A stretch of DNA of 64,000 nt, from positions 1-64,000 of the forward strand of contig NZ_BORO01000012.1 of NCBI RefSeq assembly GCF_018333215.1, in the 5' to 3' direction. The translations under genes and the position numbers were made by a program. Under the pieces are notes generated by a model. It worked only from the letters and a program-made list of their open reading frames with translations, did not search any database and was not told where the DNA came from. The stretch is from Oceanobacillus sp. J11TS1. GTDB taxonomy: Bacteria; Bacillota; Bacilli; Bacillales; Amphibacillaceae. Positions 1 through 8,773 of this stretch are shown in pieces (position 1 is the first letter of the stretch; each line of letters opens with the position of its first letter).

Positions 1-31
1 TAAAGGTATTTTGATTTATACTTTGAGACAT
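1..31 (-). CDS. 5' end of a protein-coding gene leaving the window
   Basis: Only the first ten codons are inside the window. An ATG at 29-31 (minus strand) is preceded by AAAGGAGA at good spacing and reads MSQSINQNTF before the sequence ends. The product cannot be identified. A long inverted repeat brackets its ribosome binding site (see 32-81). Confidence 0.55.
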   Translation of the reverse strand, partial: MSQSINQNTF

Positions 32-81
32 GGTAGGGTCTCCTTTCTTGATTTTTTGTCCAATTTCGAGGGTACCCTACC
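32..81 (-). promoter_or_regulatory. Inverted repeat bracketing a ribosome binding site
   Basis: The 8-base arm ggtagggt (32-39) is perfectly complementary to accctacc (74-81). On the minus strand the 3' arm lies between the Shine-Dalgarno AAAGGAGA and the ATG at 31, so pairing would hide the start site. The upstream arm also overlaps a 10-base palindrome, AGGGTACCCT. It could be a translation-controlling hairpin or a set of three operator half sites. Which of the two cannot be told from sequence alone. Confidence 0.4.
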
Positions 82-223
82 TCTTTTTTTATCTCAACTA
101 TTTTACACAAACTATTTTACGTCATCCTCTTTCTAAAAAATAAGTATTACTAATTTCTATCAGCCCGGTTATCTCGTCCAATAAAATTTTACTTTACTTC
201 GTATATCAAAACAACGGTTAGGT

Positions 224-565
224 TCACTTATCTTCTTGTTCTTGCCGCCATTTATTAAACTCCAAATATTCTTTGAATTTTTCTTTTGATACGCCTGATT
301 CTATTGCCTCTTTAACAAGATCCAGCCATTCACTATCTAAATCTGTTTCCACTGTCGTATTATTTTCAGTGATCAATTCATTCACAGGAACCTCTAATAC
401 TTGACTGATTTTCTCAATAAACTGGATTGAAGGGTTTGTTTGAAGGTTTCGTTCCATGGAACTTAAATAGGACTTGGCCACTCCTGCCTTTTCAGCAAGC
501 TCGGAAAGTGACATCTGCTTTTCTTTTCGTAATTGCTTGATTTTTTCACCAATCAAGTTCTTCAC
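224..565 (-). CDS. sinR: SinR-like helix-turn-helix repressor
   Basis: This 113-residue Xre-family protein has an N-terminal HTH (about residues 4-60) followed by a short C-terminal helical dimerization segment (about 75-110). The core SLSELAEKAGVAKSYLSS and the following ERNLQTNPSIQF stretch are almost the Bacillus subtilis SinR signature, and the C-terminal LDSEW and FNKWR stretches match the SinI/SinR interaction domain. In Bacillus, SinR represses biofilm matrix genes and is antagonised by SinI. No sinI-like gene is visible next to it. The start is GTG at 565 behind GGAAAG. A TTG three codons inside would give the exact N-terminus of classical SinR (MIG...) and is a real alternative. Confidence 0.85.
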   Translation of the reverse strand: MKNLIGEKIKQLRKEKQMSLSELAEKAGVAKSYLSSMERNLQTNPSIQFIEKISQVLEVPVNELITENNTTVETDLDSEWLDLVKEAIESGVSKEKFKEYLEFNKWRQEQEDK

Positions 566-832
566 CTACTTTCCATGCGAATTATAGCATAATTTTGGTG
601 AAGTATTCTAATATTATTAAAAGGAAATTCACAATTAAAAAACTATTCAACCTAGGCAGCAATCCTTTTGAACTGAAATTCCTTGTTTATCCCCTCCATC
701 GCCATAATAATCCTTATTTTTATTATGCAAATTGAAATGGAAAATATACGACACATTTCATTCTGGGAGCGTAAAGCCTGCTTACATTATTTTAAACATT
801 TAGCTCATACTAATGAAAAAGGAGGTATTTTA

Positions 833-931
833 ATGAGTGTAAATAAGGGTAAAAAGAAAAAGAACAAAAATAAAGAAGAGTTAAATGCCATGAAGGGCGG
901 AAAAGAAAGGCATCGCAGAAATCGTTCTTAG
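833..931 (+). CDS. Small, highly basic 32-residue protein
   Basis: The ATG at 833 follows a strong AAAGGAGG with 7-base spacing. The 32-residue product is rich in Lys, Arg and Asn, starting MSVNKGKKKKNKNKEEL and ending in RHRRNRS. The open frame continues upstream to 683, but that part is not protein-like and lacks a ribosome binding site. A strong terminator follows directly. Charge and size suggest a nucleic-acid-binding or spore-associated small protein, but the family is not recognised. Confidence 0.6.
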   Translation: MSVNKGKKKKNKNKEELNAMKGGKERHRRNRS

Positions 932-964
932 ATTAGACTGTAAATCACGGTTATAGATAAAGAC

Positions 965-997
965 GCTCGGAGTCAACTCGGAAAACTCCGAGCGTTT
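965..997 (+). terminator. Rho-independent terminator after the small basic gene
   Basis: An 11-base perfect stem (acgctcggagt, 965-975, with actccgagcgt, 987-997) is followed by a T-rich stretch. It ends the transcript of the 833-931 gene. Confidence 0.8.
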
Positions 998-1285
998 CAT
1001 TATAATTTAATTAACATTAACTTCCATAACTTCGATATATCTGTAAGGTACGCATAAATGATAGTATGAAGACTTGTCAATTGAAATCATAGACTTTAAA
1101 GTTTACAATAAAATATATAAAGTTTATATTCTAAAAATTCTAGTTTGGAGGAATTCCCAACCAATTGGGAAAAATTTACCATTGAATTAAAAGCAAGGGG
1201 ATTTAGTTCGGTAAAACGTCTAATAATGATAAGCCCTAATTATTATTATCAAATTTAGGTTACATACACTTGGAGGAGGTATATC
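998..1285. other. Non-coding gap upstream of the hexapeptide protein gene
   Basis: No convincing reading frame is seen. The stretch is AT-rich and includes a short inverted repeat, ttcccaa (1154-1160) with ttgggaa (1165-1171), that could be an operator or small hairpin in the leader of the 1286 gene. No clear promoter was assigned. Confidence 0.4.
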
Positions 1286-1816
1286 ATGTTAATACCATAT
1301 AATAATAACCAACCTAAGGTACATGAAACAGTATTTATAGCACCAGGTGCTTATATTATAGGAGATACTACAATAGGAAAAGATTCTTCCATTTGGTTTA
1401 ACGCAGTATTAAGAGGAGATGAAAATTCTATCACCATTGGAGAAAGATGTAGCATTCAAGATAATTCAACGATTCATTTATATGATGAAAGTCCAGTAGT
1501 TATCGAGGATGAAGTAACTGTAGGACATAACGTGATTTTACATGGATGTAAAATCGGCAAACGTTCTATTATTGGTATGGGAGCAACAATCCTTGACCAT
1601 GTAGAAATTGGAGAAGAATGTATCATTGGAGCAAATACGCTGATTCCCCCTGGAAAGAAAATTCCACCGCGTTCTTTAGTCGTTGGATCACCAGGCAAGG
1701 TAGTGAGAGAATTGGCAGATAAAGATGATCAGTTAATTGAGCTCTCCATCAATACCTATGTTCAAAAAGGCAAGGAATTCAAAGAAATTTTAAAAAGAGC
1801 TAGTCATCAAGAGTAG
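1286..1816 (+). CDS. Gamma-carbonic-anhydrase/PaaY-like hexapeptide protein
   Basis: This 176-residue protein has the left-handed parallel beta-helix hexapeptide pattern from about residue 12 to 150. The metal-site histidines of the family are visible in STIHLYD and VGHNVILHGC, and the family signature LIVGSP is present as LVVGSPGKVVREL. Relatives include YrdA-type putative carbonic anhydrases and PaaY, the hexapeptide thioesterase that clears stalled CoA esters in phenylacetate degradation. It is convergent with the paa operon, which favours a PaaY-like role but does not prove it. The start has a strong GGAGGAGG box. Confidence 0.75.
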   Translation: MLIPYNNNQPKVHETVFIAPGAYIIGDTTIGKDSSIWFNAVLRGDENSITIGERCSIQDNSTIHLYDESPVVIEDEVTVGHNVILHGCKIGKRSIIGMGATILDHVEIGEECIIGANTLIPPGKKIPPRSLVVGSPGKVVRELADKDDQLIELSINTYVQKGKEFKEILKRASHQE

Positions 1817-1822
1817 AATTGT

Positions 1823-1860
1823 AAACCTCCCTACCGAATGTCTTCTGAATGGGGAGGTTT
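1823..1860 (+). terminator. Terminator after the hexapeptide protein gene
   Basis: A 9-base stem (aaacctccc, 1823-1831, with gggaggttt, 1852-1860) is followed by a pyrimidine-rich tract ending in cttttt. It ends the plus-strand transcript and may also work in reverse. Confidence 0.75.
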
Positions 1861-1893
1861 CACTATCTATCTCTTTTTCTCTTCAAATAGAAA

Positions 1894-1923
1894 AAGCTAT
1901 GTCCAATTATTCAGACACAGCTT
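1894..1923 (-). terminator. Terminator of the paa operon
   Basis: The near-perfect inverted repeat aagctatgtc (1894-1903) with gacacagctt (1914-1923) is followed by TTTTTC on the minus strand, just after the paaI stop codon. It ends the 14-kb phenylacetate transcript. Confidence 0.75.
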
Positions 1924-1928
1924 AGTGG

Positions 1929-2375
1929 TTAATCGATGTCTATAAAGTACTGTTGTTTTCGGTAGGCAATTGCTTCCATGGAGCTAATAACCTCATTATT
2001 CGTTTCAACTTCTATCCGATAAAAACCAATCCGATGATTTCTCCTTATTTCCGTAGCTTTGGCGGTTATCTTATCACCAACTGTGGCACTTTTCATAAAG
2101 TTTGTAGTGGTAGATAGACCGACCGCTGTCTTACCATATGAATTGCAAGCAAGCGCAAAAGCTGCATCTGCTAAAGTATACATCAGGCCTCCATGAACAG
2201 TGGAGTGGGCATTTAACATGTAATCTTGGACGGTTAATTGGACAGTCGCTTCTCCTGCAGCAAAATTAATAATTTCAGCTCCTAAATATTCTGCAAAACT
2301 ATCATTTTTGATTTGATTTAATATCTCTTTATAGTAATTCTTATGAATCTCTACTTCGTCCATCATTTTAACCAT
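1929..2375 (-). CDS. paaI: PaaI-type hotdog acyl-CoA thioesterase
   Basis: The 148-residue product has a single hotdog domain with the PaaI signature: NAHSTVHGGLMYTLADAAFA at about residues 55-75 supplies the HGG turn and the catalytic Asp. PaaI hydrolyses phenylacetyl-CoA-derived thioesters that stall and trap CoA. The start at 2375 follows GAGGAGG and overlaps the 3' end of the upstream flavoprotein gene by 8 bases, so the two are translationally coupled. It is the last gene of the paa operon. Confidence 0.9.
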   Translation of the reverse strand: MVKMMDEVEIHKNYYKEILNQIKNDSFAEYLGAEIINFAAGEATVQLTVQDYMLNAHSTVHGGLMYTLADAAFALACNSYGKTAVGLSTTTNFMKSATVGDKITAKATEIRRNHRIGFYRIEVETNNEVISSMEAIAYRKQQYFIDID

Positions 2376-3342
2376 GTCTTGCCTCCTCTTTTAACATTTC
2401 CTTACTTCCATTTAATGCATCTTTCGCTTCCTTCATCATCCTCTCCATCAAATGAGCTACAGAAGGACAGTCATCTATAAATCCAGCTATCTGGCCTCCA
2501 TTGATAAACCCATTAACCAAATCGCCATCAACAGCACCGATTTTATGATATACTTCATCCGTTTTTTCTATGAATTCCGTTATACTACCCTCTCTGTTTT
2601 CCAAATCCAATAACTTTTCAGAATATGTTCCTTTTATTATTCTTCGTATTTTATTAAATTCCCGTCCGACAATCACCGTAGACTCATCCGTAGAATCGAT
2701 AATTGCTTGCTTATAGGCTTTATGAAAAGAAGCTTCTTTTGTTGCCACAAATCGAGTCCCCATTTGTATACCTGATGCTCCCAGTGAAAATGCCGCCGCC
2801 ATTCCTTTGCCATCTGCAATTCCTCCTGCAGCAACTACAGGGATAGATACATTTTTAGATATTTGTGGAATTAATGTCATCGTTGTACTTTCGTTTAAAG
2901 CGTTTATTCCTGCAGCTTCATACCCTTCACAAACAATTATATCGGCTCCAGCCTCTTCTGCTTTTTTTGCTTGTTTGACAGTAGCAGAAACGCAAATGAC
3001 CTTCCTATTATTTTTCTTTAACTGTGGAATGATAATGGAAGGATTACCAGCAGATAGCGAAACAACAGGTACTTTCTGTCTAATAATTGCTTCTACAATC
3101 TGTTTCGTTTCAGGGTTTACAGAAATAGGGATATTCACACAACAAGCTTTTGTTGTGTGTTTCATCATTATTTTTATTTTCTTCTCTGCTTCAAGTGCGG
3201 AAAGTGTCCCTACACCGATTGTTCCCAATCCACCAGCATTGGAAATAGCTGCTGCCAATTCAGGATCACTAATATTCCCCATTCCACCTTGAATAATTGG
3301 GTACTTAATATTTAATATATCCGTTATCTTATTTCCCAACAT
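2368..3342 (-). CDS. Nitronate monooxygenase/FabK-like FMN protein
   Basis: The 324-residue TIM-barrel flavoprotein belongs to the 2-nitropropane dioxygenase/FabK superfamily. IIQGGMGNISDPELAAAISN near the N-terminus, VAAGGIADGKGMAAAFSLGA at about 165-185 and GASGIQMGTRF form the FMN-binding frame. Family members oxidise alkyl nitronates or reduce enoyl thioesters. The role in a phenylacetate operon is unknown; it could repair a dead-end intermediate such as a dehydrosuberyl or oxepin derivative. It overlaps paaI and follows paaX by about 55 bases. Confidence 0.75.
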   Translation of the reverse strand: MLGNKITDILNIKYPIIQGGMGNISDPELAAAISNAGGLGTIGVGTLSALEAEKKIKIMMKHTTKACCVNIPISVNPETKQIVEAIIRQKVPVVSLSAGNPSIIIPQLKKNNRKVICVSATVKQAKKAEEAGADIIVCEGYEAAGINALNESTTMTLIPQISKNVSIPVVAAGGIADGKGMAAAFSLGASGIQMGTRFVATKEASFHKAYKQAIIDSTDESTVIVGREFNKIRRIIKGTYSEKLLDLENREGSITEFIEKTDEVYHKIGAVDGDLVNGFINGGQIAGFIDDCPSVAHLMERMMKEAKDALNGSKEMLKEEARHG

Positions 3343-3396
3343 ATCACTTCCAATCTAGTATAATCTGGTGAGGTGACTATCTTTTATACGAATGGT

Positions 3397-4251
3397 TTAA
3401 TCACTAATTTTCTCAGAAATCTCATAGCCTTTAGAAAAAACCTCTTCAAAGAAAATATTAGCCGGTTTAGAAAGAATTCGATAATAACTGTCAAATAGTT
3501 TAGCAGCTTCTTCTCCGGCCCATTTTTCCGGTAATAATTCTTTTGGCAGTCCTGGATCAATAAAAAGAGATTTCCGGTAGTAATGTACTAATAATGTACG
3601 TTTTACAAAACAATCTTTTTCATTATATTCCCCTGCTTCAATTTTTACTTTATCTTTTTTATATCTCTCTTTATTTTCATTAATAAACAATTCATATCGC
3701 TGATTGATAAAATCAAGATCCCAGCATTCCCTGACAATTTGTTCATTTGATTGCGGGCCAATGTTTTTTGATATAAATAAATGAACATAATCCTCAAGAT
3801 TATACTTTTCAATAATATCTTGTGCTTGAGGAATTAAATCATTAGGGGTAATCCACACACTATTTAAGGAAGAACCAAAACCACTCCAGGTTAATTCTTT
3901 TCTTAGTTCATCTCTAATTTGGCGTTTATCTTCCGGGATTGTATAGTGAAGCATTCTCCATTTTCCATCCCATTCTTCAGGTTCTACCCTGTAAATTCTT
4001 CCTGCTGCCTCGTCCATACGTTTAATCCCTTGTTTCGTAAGGGAATAATAACTTTTATTTCCTTCCTTACGTCTTTCAATCCAATTTTGTTTACTCATTC
4101 TTGAAATAGCAGCTCTTACTGCTTGCTCATTATGATCAAATGCTTCCAGTAATTCGATAAGACTTCCAATCCAAATTTCATCCCCATATCGGCGAATATA
4201 GTCTCCGTATAATGTAAAAATCATCGACCGGGTTTTCGGTTTTTTAATCAT
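3397..4251 (-). CDS. paaX: PaaX family repressor of phenylacetate degradation
   Basis: The 284-residue protein opens with KPKTRSMIFTLYGDYIRRYG, the typical PaaX winged-helix start, and continues with QAVRAAISRMSKQNWIERR as recognition segment, then the long C-terminal PaaX domain. In characterised systems PaaX represses the paa promoters and is released by phenylacetyl-CoA. Here it sits inside the operon it should control, giving autoregulation. Good ribosome binding site GGAG precedes the ATG. Candidate operators are in the leader at 16036-16067. Confidence 0.92.
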   Translation of the reverse strand: MIKKPKTRSMIFTLYGDYIRRYGDEIWIGSLIELLEAFDHNEQAVRAAISRMSKQNWIERRKEGNKSYYSLTKQGIKRMDEAAGRIYRVEPEEWDGKWRMLHYTIPEDKRQIRDELRKELTWSGFGSSLNSVWITPNDLIPQAQDIIEKYNLEDYVHLFISKNIGPQSNEQIVRECWDLDFINQRYELFINENKERYKKDKVKIEAGEYNEKDCFVKRTLLVHYYRKSLFIDPGLPKELLPEKWAGEEAAKLFDSYYRILSKPANIFFEEVFSKGYEISEKISD

Positions 4252-4273
4252 ACTCTTTGCTCCTTAACATCTA

Positions 4274-5050
4274 TTACTCGCCTATAAACTCAGGGGGTCT
4301 CTTCTCGTTAAATGCTTCCAAAGCTTCTATTCTGTCTTTCGTTGGGATAATCAGTTCGTATGCTTTTTCTTCTATCTGCAAACCTGTCTTTATATCTGTA
4401 TTTGTTCCATTTCGTATCGCAAATTTAGCCTGCTTAACTGCGATTGGAGCGTTTTTCATCATCTTCTTAGCTAACTCTTCACTAACAGCAATCAGTTGTG
4501 ATTGGTCAACGACTTGACTGACAATCCCATATTGAAAAGCTTCATCAGCCCCTAATCGTTTAGCAGTCAATATTAGCTCCATTGCCTTTGACGTCCCAAT
4601 TAAACGAGGAAGACGCTGCGTCCCTCCGGCCCCGGGTATAATACCCATGCTTGTTTCTGTAAGACCCATCTTCGCGTTAGATGAAGCAAAACGGAAATCA
4701 CACGCAAGGGCCAATTCGAAACCGCCTCCAAAAGCATGCCCATTTATTGCTGCAATAGTTGGCTGGGGAAGTTCGGCAACTTGATTGAAAACATCACTAA
4801 TCTTTCTGACATTTCTTCTTACTTCTTTATCATTTAACGTTTTTCTTTCTTTTAAATCTGCTCCGGCACTAAAAGCTTTTTCCCCTGCACCAGTAATAAT
4901 CACAGTCTGAATTTCTTTATCGACATATATTTTTTGAATTATATCTTCTAAATCCTTTAATGTTTGATAGTCAAAACAATTCAGAACTTCAGGTCTATTT
5001 ATTGTTATATAGGCGGTTTTATCTTTTCTTTTAAATAATATATTATCCAA
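4274..5050 (-). CDS. paaF: Enoyl-CoA hydratase, PaaF-type
   Basis: This 258-residue crotonase has both acid residues of a true hydratase: Glu in AFGGGFELALACDF and Glu in TETSMGIIPGAGGTQRLPR. That suits hydration of 2,3-dehydroadipyl-CoA (PaaF step), with the PaaH and PaaJ genes just upstream. The start was set at TTG 5050, which has AAAGGAGGGG at ideal spacing. The longer frame to 5068 would start inside that ribosome binding site. The operon encodes three crotonases, so the split of duties among this one, 9561 and paaG is inferred. Confidence 0.82.
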   Translation of the reverse strand: MDNILFKRKDKTAYITINRPEVLNCFDYQTLKDLEDIIQKIYVDKEIQTVIITGAGEKAFSAGADLKERKTLNDKEVRRNVRKISDVFNQVAELPQPTIAAINGHAFGGGFELALACDFRFASSNAKMGLTETSMGIIPGAGGTQRLPRLIGTSKAMELILTAKRLGADEAFQYGIVSQVVDQSQLIAVSEELAKKMMKNAPIAVKQAKFAIRNGTNTDIKTGLQIEEKAYELIIPTKDRIEALEAFNEKRPPEFIGE

Positions 5051-5069
5051 GTAATCCCCTCCTTTCAAT

Positions 5070-6266
5070 TTACATGTTTTCCACTATTGTTGCAATACCT
5101 TGACCAACACCAATACACATTGTCGCCAGCCCTTTCTTCGCATCTCTTTTTTTCATTTCATGAACAAGAGTGGTTAAAATTCTGGCCCCGCTCGCTCCTA
5201 ACGGATGACCAAAAGCAATTGCTCCACCATTCACATTTACGATTTCTTTATTTAGGCTAAGCTGATTTATGCACTCTAGGGACTGCGAAGCAAATGCTTC
5301 ATTTAATTCTACTAAATCGATATCATTGACTGTAATTCCGGCACGTTTCATTGCTTTTTGGGAAGCTTTGATCGGTCCTAGACCCATATACGCAGGTTCT
5401 ACCCCTGCCGTTCCACTAGATACGTAGCGAGCCAATGGTTTAATACCAAGTTCTTTAGCCTTTTCAGCACTCATTAGCAATAGAGCAGAGGCCCCATCAT
5501 TTACACCTGATGCATTTCCGGCAGTGATTGTACCTTCCTTGAATATCGGTCTTAATTTAGAAAGTGCTTCAAGATTTGTATTCGGACGCGGATGCTCATC
5601 AGTATCTACTGTAATTATTTCTCCTTTTATTTCATAAGTTACCGGAATGATTTCATCTTTAAAACGATTCCTTTTCATCGCTTCTTTTGCTTTCATTTGA
5701 CTATCATACGCAAATTCATCTTGTTCTTCTCTAGATATCTTATATTTTTGGGCAACATTTTCAGCAGTTCGTGGCATACTATCCGATCCATACATGCTTT
5801 CTAATTTAGGGTTCGTAAAACGCCACCCAATCGTTGTATCAATAAGTTCCATGTTCCCCCGAGGGAATTCCTTTGAAGGTTTTGCCATGACAAACGGAGC
5901 TCTTGTCATGCTTTCAGTTCCACCCGCAATATAAATATCACCGTCTCCTACCATAATCGCCCTTGCTGCCATATTAACAGCATCAAGCCCCGATCCGCAT
6001 AGACGATTGACCGTTGTACCCGTAATATTAGTTGGGAGTCCTGCAAGTAAGACTGCCATTCTTGCTACGTTTCTATTCTCCTCCCCGGCACCATTTGCAT
6101 TTCCTAAAATAACTTCCTCGATATCATCTACAGGCAGATTAGATTGTCGATCTACTATACCTTTAATAACATACGCAGCTAAATCATCTGGCCTTACATC
6201 TTTTAAGGCTCCCTTATAACGGCCAATCGGAGTTCTTACTGCGTCAACAATAACAACTTCTCTCAT
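5070..6266 (-). CDS. paaJ: 3-oxoadipyl-CoA/3-oxo-5,6-dehydrosuberyl-CoA thiolase
   Basis: The 398-residue thiolase carries the nucleophile in NRLCGSG (Cys90), [16 protein letters not shown] (His354) and CIGVGQG (Cys384). PaaJ cleaves 3-oxo-5,6-dehydrosuberyl-CoA and later 3-oxoadipyl-CoA, giving acetyl-CoA and succinyl-CoA. The ATG at 6266 has GGGGAG eight bases upstream. A GTG three codons earlier, overlapping the paaH stop, is less well placed. [10 protein letters not shown] and ESMTRAP are typical of the PaaJ/PcaF group. Confidence 0.9.
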   Translation of the reverse strand: MREVVIVDAVRTPIGRYKGALKDVRPDDLAAYVIKGIVDRQSNLPVDDIEEVILGNANGAGEENRNVARMAVLLAGLPTNITGTTVNRLCGSGLDAVNMAARAIMVGDGDIYIAGGTESMTRAPFVMAKPSKEFPRGNMELIDTTIGWRFTNPKLESMYGSDSMPRTAENVAQKYKISREEQDEFAYDSQMKAKEAMKRNRFKDEIIPVTYEIKGEIITVDTDEHPRPNTNLEALSKLRPIFKEGTITAGNASGVNDGASALLLMSAEKAKELGIKPLARYVSSGTAGVEPAYMGLGPIKASQKAMKRAGITVNDIDLVELNEAFASQSLECINQLSLNKEIVNVNGGAIAFGHPLGASGARILTTLVHEMKKRDAKKGLATMCIGVGQGIATIVENM

Positions 6267-6271
6267 CCTTT

Positions 6272-7132
6272 TCACTCCCCTTGGTTCGTATAGTCATAAA
6301 CTCCTCTGCCCGTTTTTCTCCCCAGTCTGCCTGATTTCACATATTTTTCAAGCAATGGAGCTGGTCTATATTTTTCTCCTAACATACTATGTAGGTAGCG
6401 GAGATTGTTTAAACGAGCATCTAATCCAACTAAATCTGCTAATTCAAATGGTCCCATTGGATAATTCAATCCCAGTTTAATCGCTTTATCAATATCTTCT
6501 GCTGTACCTAAACCTTCTTGCAGCATATAAAAAGCCTCGTTTCCAACAAGACAGCTGATTCTGCTTGTCACAAATCCCGGGAATTCATTCACAACTACTG
6601 TCTCTTTCCCCATCCGACGCGCAGCATTTTCTACAAAATCAGCAGTTTCATCACTTGTTTCTAAGCCACGAACGATTTCAACAAGGGGCATTTTATGAGC
6701 AGGATTGAAAAAATGCATCGCAATTACTGATGATGGGCGTTTCGTATAAGAGCCCATTTCAGTTGGACTCATTGTAGAAGTATTTGTTGCAAGCACACAA
6801 TTTTCTGGTGCTGCCTTATCAATGGTTTCAAATATATTTTTCTTTAATTCTTTTTTCTCGGGCACAGCTTCTATAATTAAACCCGCATCTTTTGCTGCTT
6901 CTTCCGCGTCATCAAGAAATTTCAAATTACGTTTTGCATTATTAGCTTCTTCATAGGTTAACTTTCCTCTGGAAATTCCTTTAGTAAAGTTTTTATCTAT
7001 TTCCTCCTTGGCATCTTCAAGGACTTTTGTGCTGACATCCACTAGCTTTACATTGTATCCTCCTAATGCACTGACATAGGCAATCCCGCGTCCCATCACA
7101 CCTCCACCAATAACTACCAATTGTTCTTTCAT
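6272..7132 (-). CDS. paaH: 3-hydroxyadipyl-CoA dehydrogenase
   Basis: The 286-residue enzyme has an N-terminal Rossmann fold (VIGGGVMGRG, residues 7-16) and the catalytic His in AMHFFNPAHKMPLVE, followed by the C-terminal helical dimerization domain (GRLGRKTGRGVYDY). PaaH oxidises 3-hydroxyadipyl-CoA with NAD+. Strong GGAGG at 8 bases from the ATG. The gene follows the aldehyde dehydrogenase by 105 bases containing a small hairpin. Confidence 0.9.
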   Translation of the reverse strand: MKEQLVVIGGGVMGRGIAYVSALGGYNVKLVDVSTKVLEDAKEEIDKNFTKGISRGKLTYEEANNAKRNLKFLDDAEEAAKDAGLIIEAVPEKKELKKNIFETIDKAAPENCVLATNTSTMSPTEMGSYTKRPSSVIAMHFFNPAHKMPLVEIVRGLETSDETADFVENAARRMGKETVVVNEFPGFVTSRISCLVGNEAFYMLQEGLGTAEDIDKAIKLGLNYPMGPFELADLVGLDARLNNLRYLHSMLGEKYRPAPLLEKYVKSGRLGRKTGRGVYDYTNQGE

Positions 7133-7160
7133 ATTCCAGTCCTCCTGCTGTTTATAGGAT

Positions 7161-7209
7161 GATAAAAGGCGAACCTTTTTACTGCTAGTATTTTAGTCCG
7201 CCCTTTATC
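7161..7209 (-). promoter_or_regulatory. Hairpin between the aldehyde dehydrogenase gene and paaH
   Basis: gataaaaggcg (7161-7171) pairs with cgccctttatc (7199-7209), with one bulged base. On the minus strand the 3' arm carries TTTT but no long T run follows. It may be a weak internal terminator or an RNA processing/stability element in the long operon. Confidence 0.35.
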
Positions 7210-7237
7210 TTTTTTATATTTCATATTTTTCTATTTC

Positions 7238-8752
7238 TTACAGGTTAAAAGGATTAAGTGGTTTGGAACCTGCATAAGAAAGAATACTTTTTGTTTCTGT
7301 ATAGAGATCAAGGCTCTCAATACTTAGCTCACGTCCAAATCCAGATTGTTTATAACCTCCAAAAGGAGTGCCAGGCATTGCCGAGAACGGGCAATTTACC
7401 ATAATCACGCCAGCTTGTAACCCGTCGGAAACACGTTTGATTAAACCTTGATCCTTCGCCCAAATAGCTGCTGCCAACCCATAATTGGTATCATTTCCAA
7501 GCTTAATCGCTTCTTTTTCATCGCTAAATTTCATTACTACAACCACAGGGCCAAATACTTCTTCCTGTGCAATTTTCATATCATTGGTTACATTGGTAAT
7601 CACAGTAGGAGCATACCAGTATCCATTTTCAAAACCTTCCACTTTTATTGGTTCACCTCCAGCTACGATAGTTGCTCCTTCTTTTACTGCATCTTGTACA
7701 TGCTGATCGATTTTATTCAACTGAGATTGGCTAATAATTGCTCCAATATGCGTTTTATCTGAAAGCGGATCTCCTAATACTAATTGTTTTGTTTGGTTTA
7801 AGAACTTCTCTAAAAATTCATCATAGATATCTTCATGAACAAATAAGCGTGATCTCGCTTCACAAGATTGCCCCGTATTGTAAAAGATTCCAAATACAGA
7901 ACCATTAACAGCCGCTTCCATATCTGTATCCGGGAATACAAGATTAGGAGATTTCCCGCCTAATTCTAATGTTACCCGCTTTAAAGTTTGAGAAGCTTTT
8001 GACATGATATCCTTCCCTGTAGCTGTTTCTCCTGTAAAGGCAACTTTATCGACGCCTTCATGTTCTGTTAAATAAGAGCCAATCGATGCGCCTGGACCGG
8101 TAACAACATTTACAACTCCTTCAGGCACACCAGCTTCATGGCAAATCTCTGTTAATAAAATTGCAGTAATCGGTGTTAAACTCGCTGGCTTTAGCACAAC
8201 TGAACACCCAACTGCAATCGCAGGCGCTATTTTCCATGCTGCCATCATCATCGGATAGTTCCAAGGAATAATTTGCGCTGCCACACCAACAGGCTCTTTT
8301 TGTGTATAGTTAAAGAATCTTCCCGGCACATTATTCACTTCTCCACGATGACCAACTATTGCACCAGCATAGAATTCAAAATTCTCAATAGCCTGTGATA
8401 CTTGCCCTTGAGCAGCGCTAAGTGTTTTACCACTATTAATTACTTCCATTTCAACTAATTCTTTAAAACGGCTCCTCATAATAGAAGCAATCTTATTCAA
8501 AACACGCGCACGTTTACCAACAGGGTATTTTTTCCACTTTCCATAATCAAAGGCATTACGGGCTGCTTCCACAGCGGAATCGACATCTTTTGCTCCAGCT
8601 TTTGGAACCTCTGCAATTTTTTCACCTGTTGCAGGATTAAATACTTCCATTATTTCGCCTGATTTTGCTTTTACAGGTTCACCATTGATAATCATCTGAT
8701 ACGTGCCCCGTTTCACTTCTGCTTCGAATTGTTTTTCTAATGTTTTTGTCAT
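7238..8752 (-). CDS. Aldehyde dehydrogenase of the paa operon (split-PaaZ type)
   Basis: This 504-residue NAD(P)-dependent aldehyde dehydrogenase has IIPWNYP, FTGETATGK, the general-base LELGGKSPN (Glu near 275) and the nucleophile in NTGQSCEARSR (Cys near 310). Nothing follows the catalytic domain: there is no C-terminal MaoC hydratase as in PaaZ. It most likely oxidises 3-oxo-5,6-dehydrosuberyl-CoA semialdehyde while a separate crotonase opens the oxepin ring. Alternatively it could oxidise phenylacetaldehyde to feed PaaK. It resembles betaine-aldehyde-dehydrogenase-like enzymes in sequence style, so the substrate is inferred from context. Confidence 0.8.
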   Translation of the reverse strand: MTKTLEKQFEAEVKRGTYQMIINGEPVKAKSGEIMEVFNPATGEKIAEVPKAGAKDVDSAVEAARNAFDYGKWKKYPVGKRARVLNKIASIMRSRFKELVEMEVINSGKTLSAAQGQVSQAIENFEFYAGAIVGHRGEVNNVPGRFFNYTQKEPVGVAAQIIPWNYPMMMAAWKIAPAIAVGCSVVLKPASLTPITAILLTEICHEAGVPEGVVNVVTGPGASIGSYLTEHEGVDKVAFTGETATGKDIMSKASQTLKRVTLELGGKSPNLVFPDTDMEAAVNGSVFGIFYNTGQSCEARSRLFVHEDIYDEFLEKFLNQTKQLVLGDPLSDKTHIGAIISQSQLNKIDQHVQDAVKEGATIVAGGEPIKVEGFENGYWYAPTVITNVTNDMKIAQEEVFGPVVVVMKFSDEKEAIKLGNDTNYGLAAAIWAKDQGLIKRVSDGLQAGVIMVNCPFSAMPGTPFGGYKQSGFGRELSIESLDLYTETKSILSYAGSKPLNPFNL

Positions 8753-8773
8753 ATGCTATCTCTCCTCTTTTTA

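Noticed and set aside
683-832. N-terminal extension of the small basic protein to 82 residues
   Set aside because: The extra codons start without a ribosome binding site and read as unstructured hydrophobic non-coding sequence, while the ATG at 833 has a perfect AAAGGAGG.
5051-5068. Longer start (TTG 5068) for the crotonase gene
   Set aside because: That start lies within the Shine-Dalgarno sequence AAAGGAGGGG that serves the TTG at 5050.
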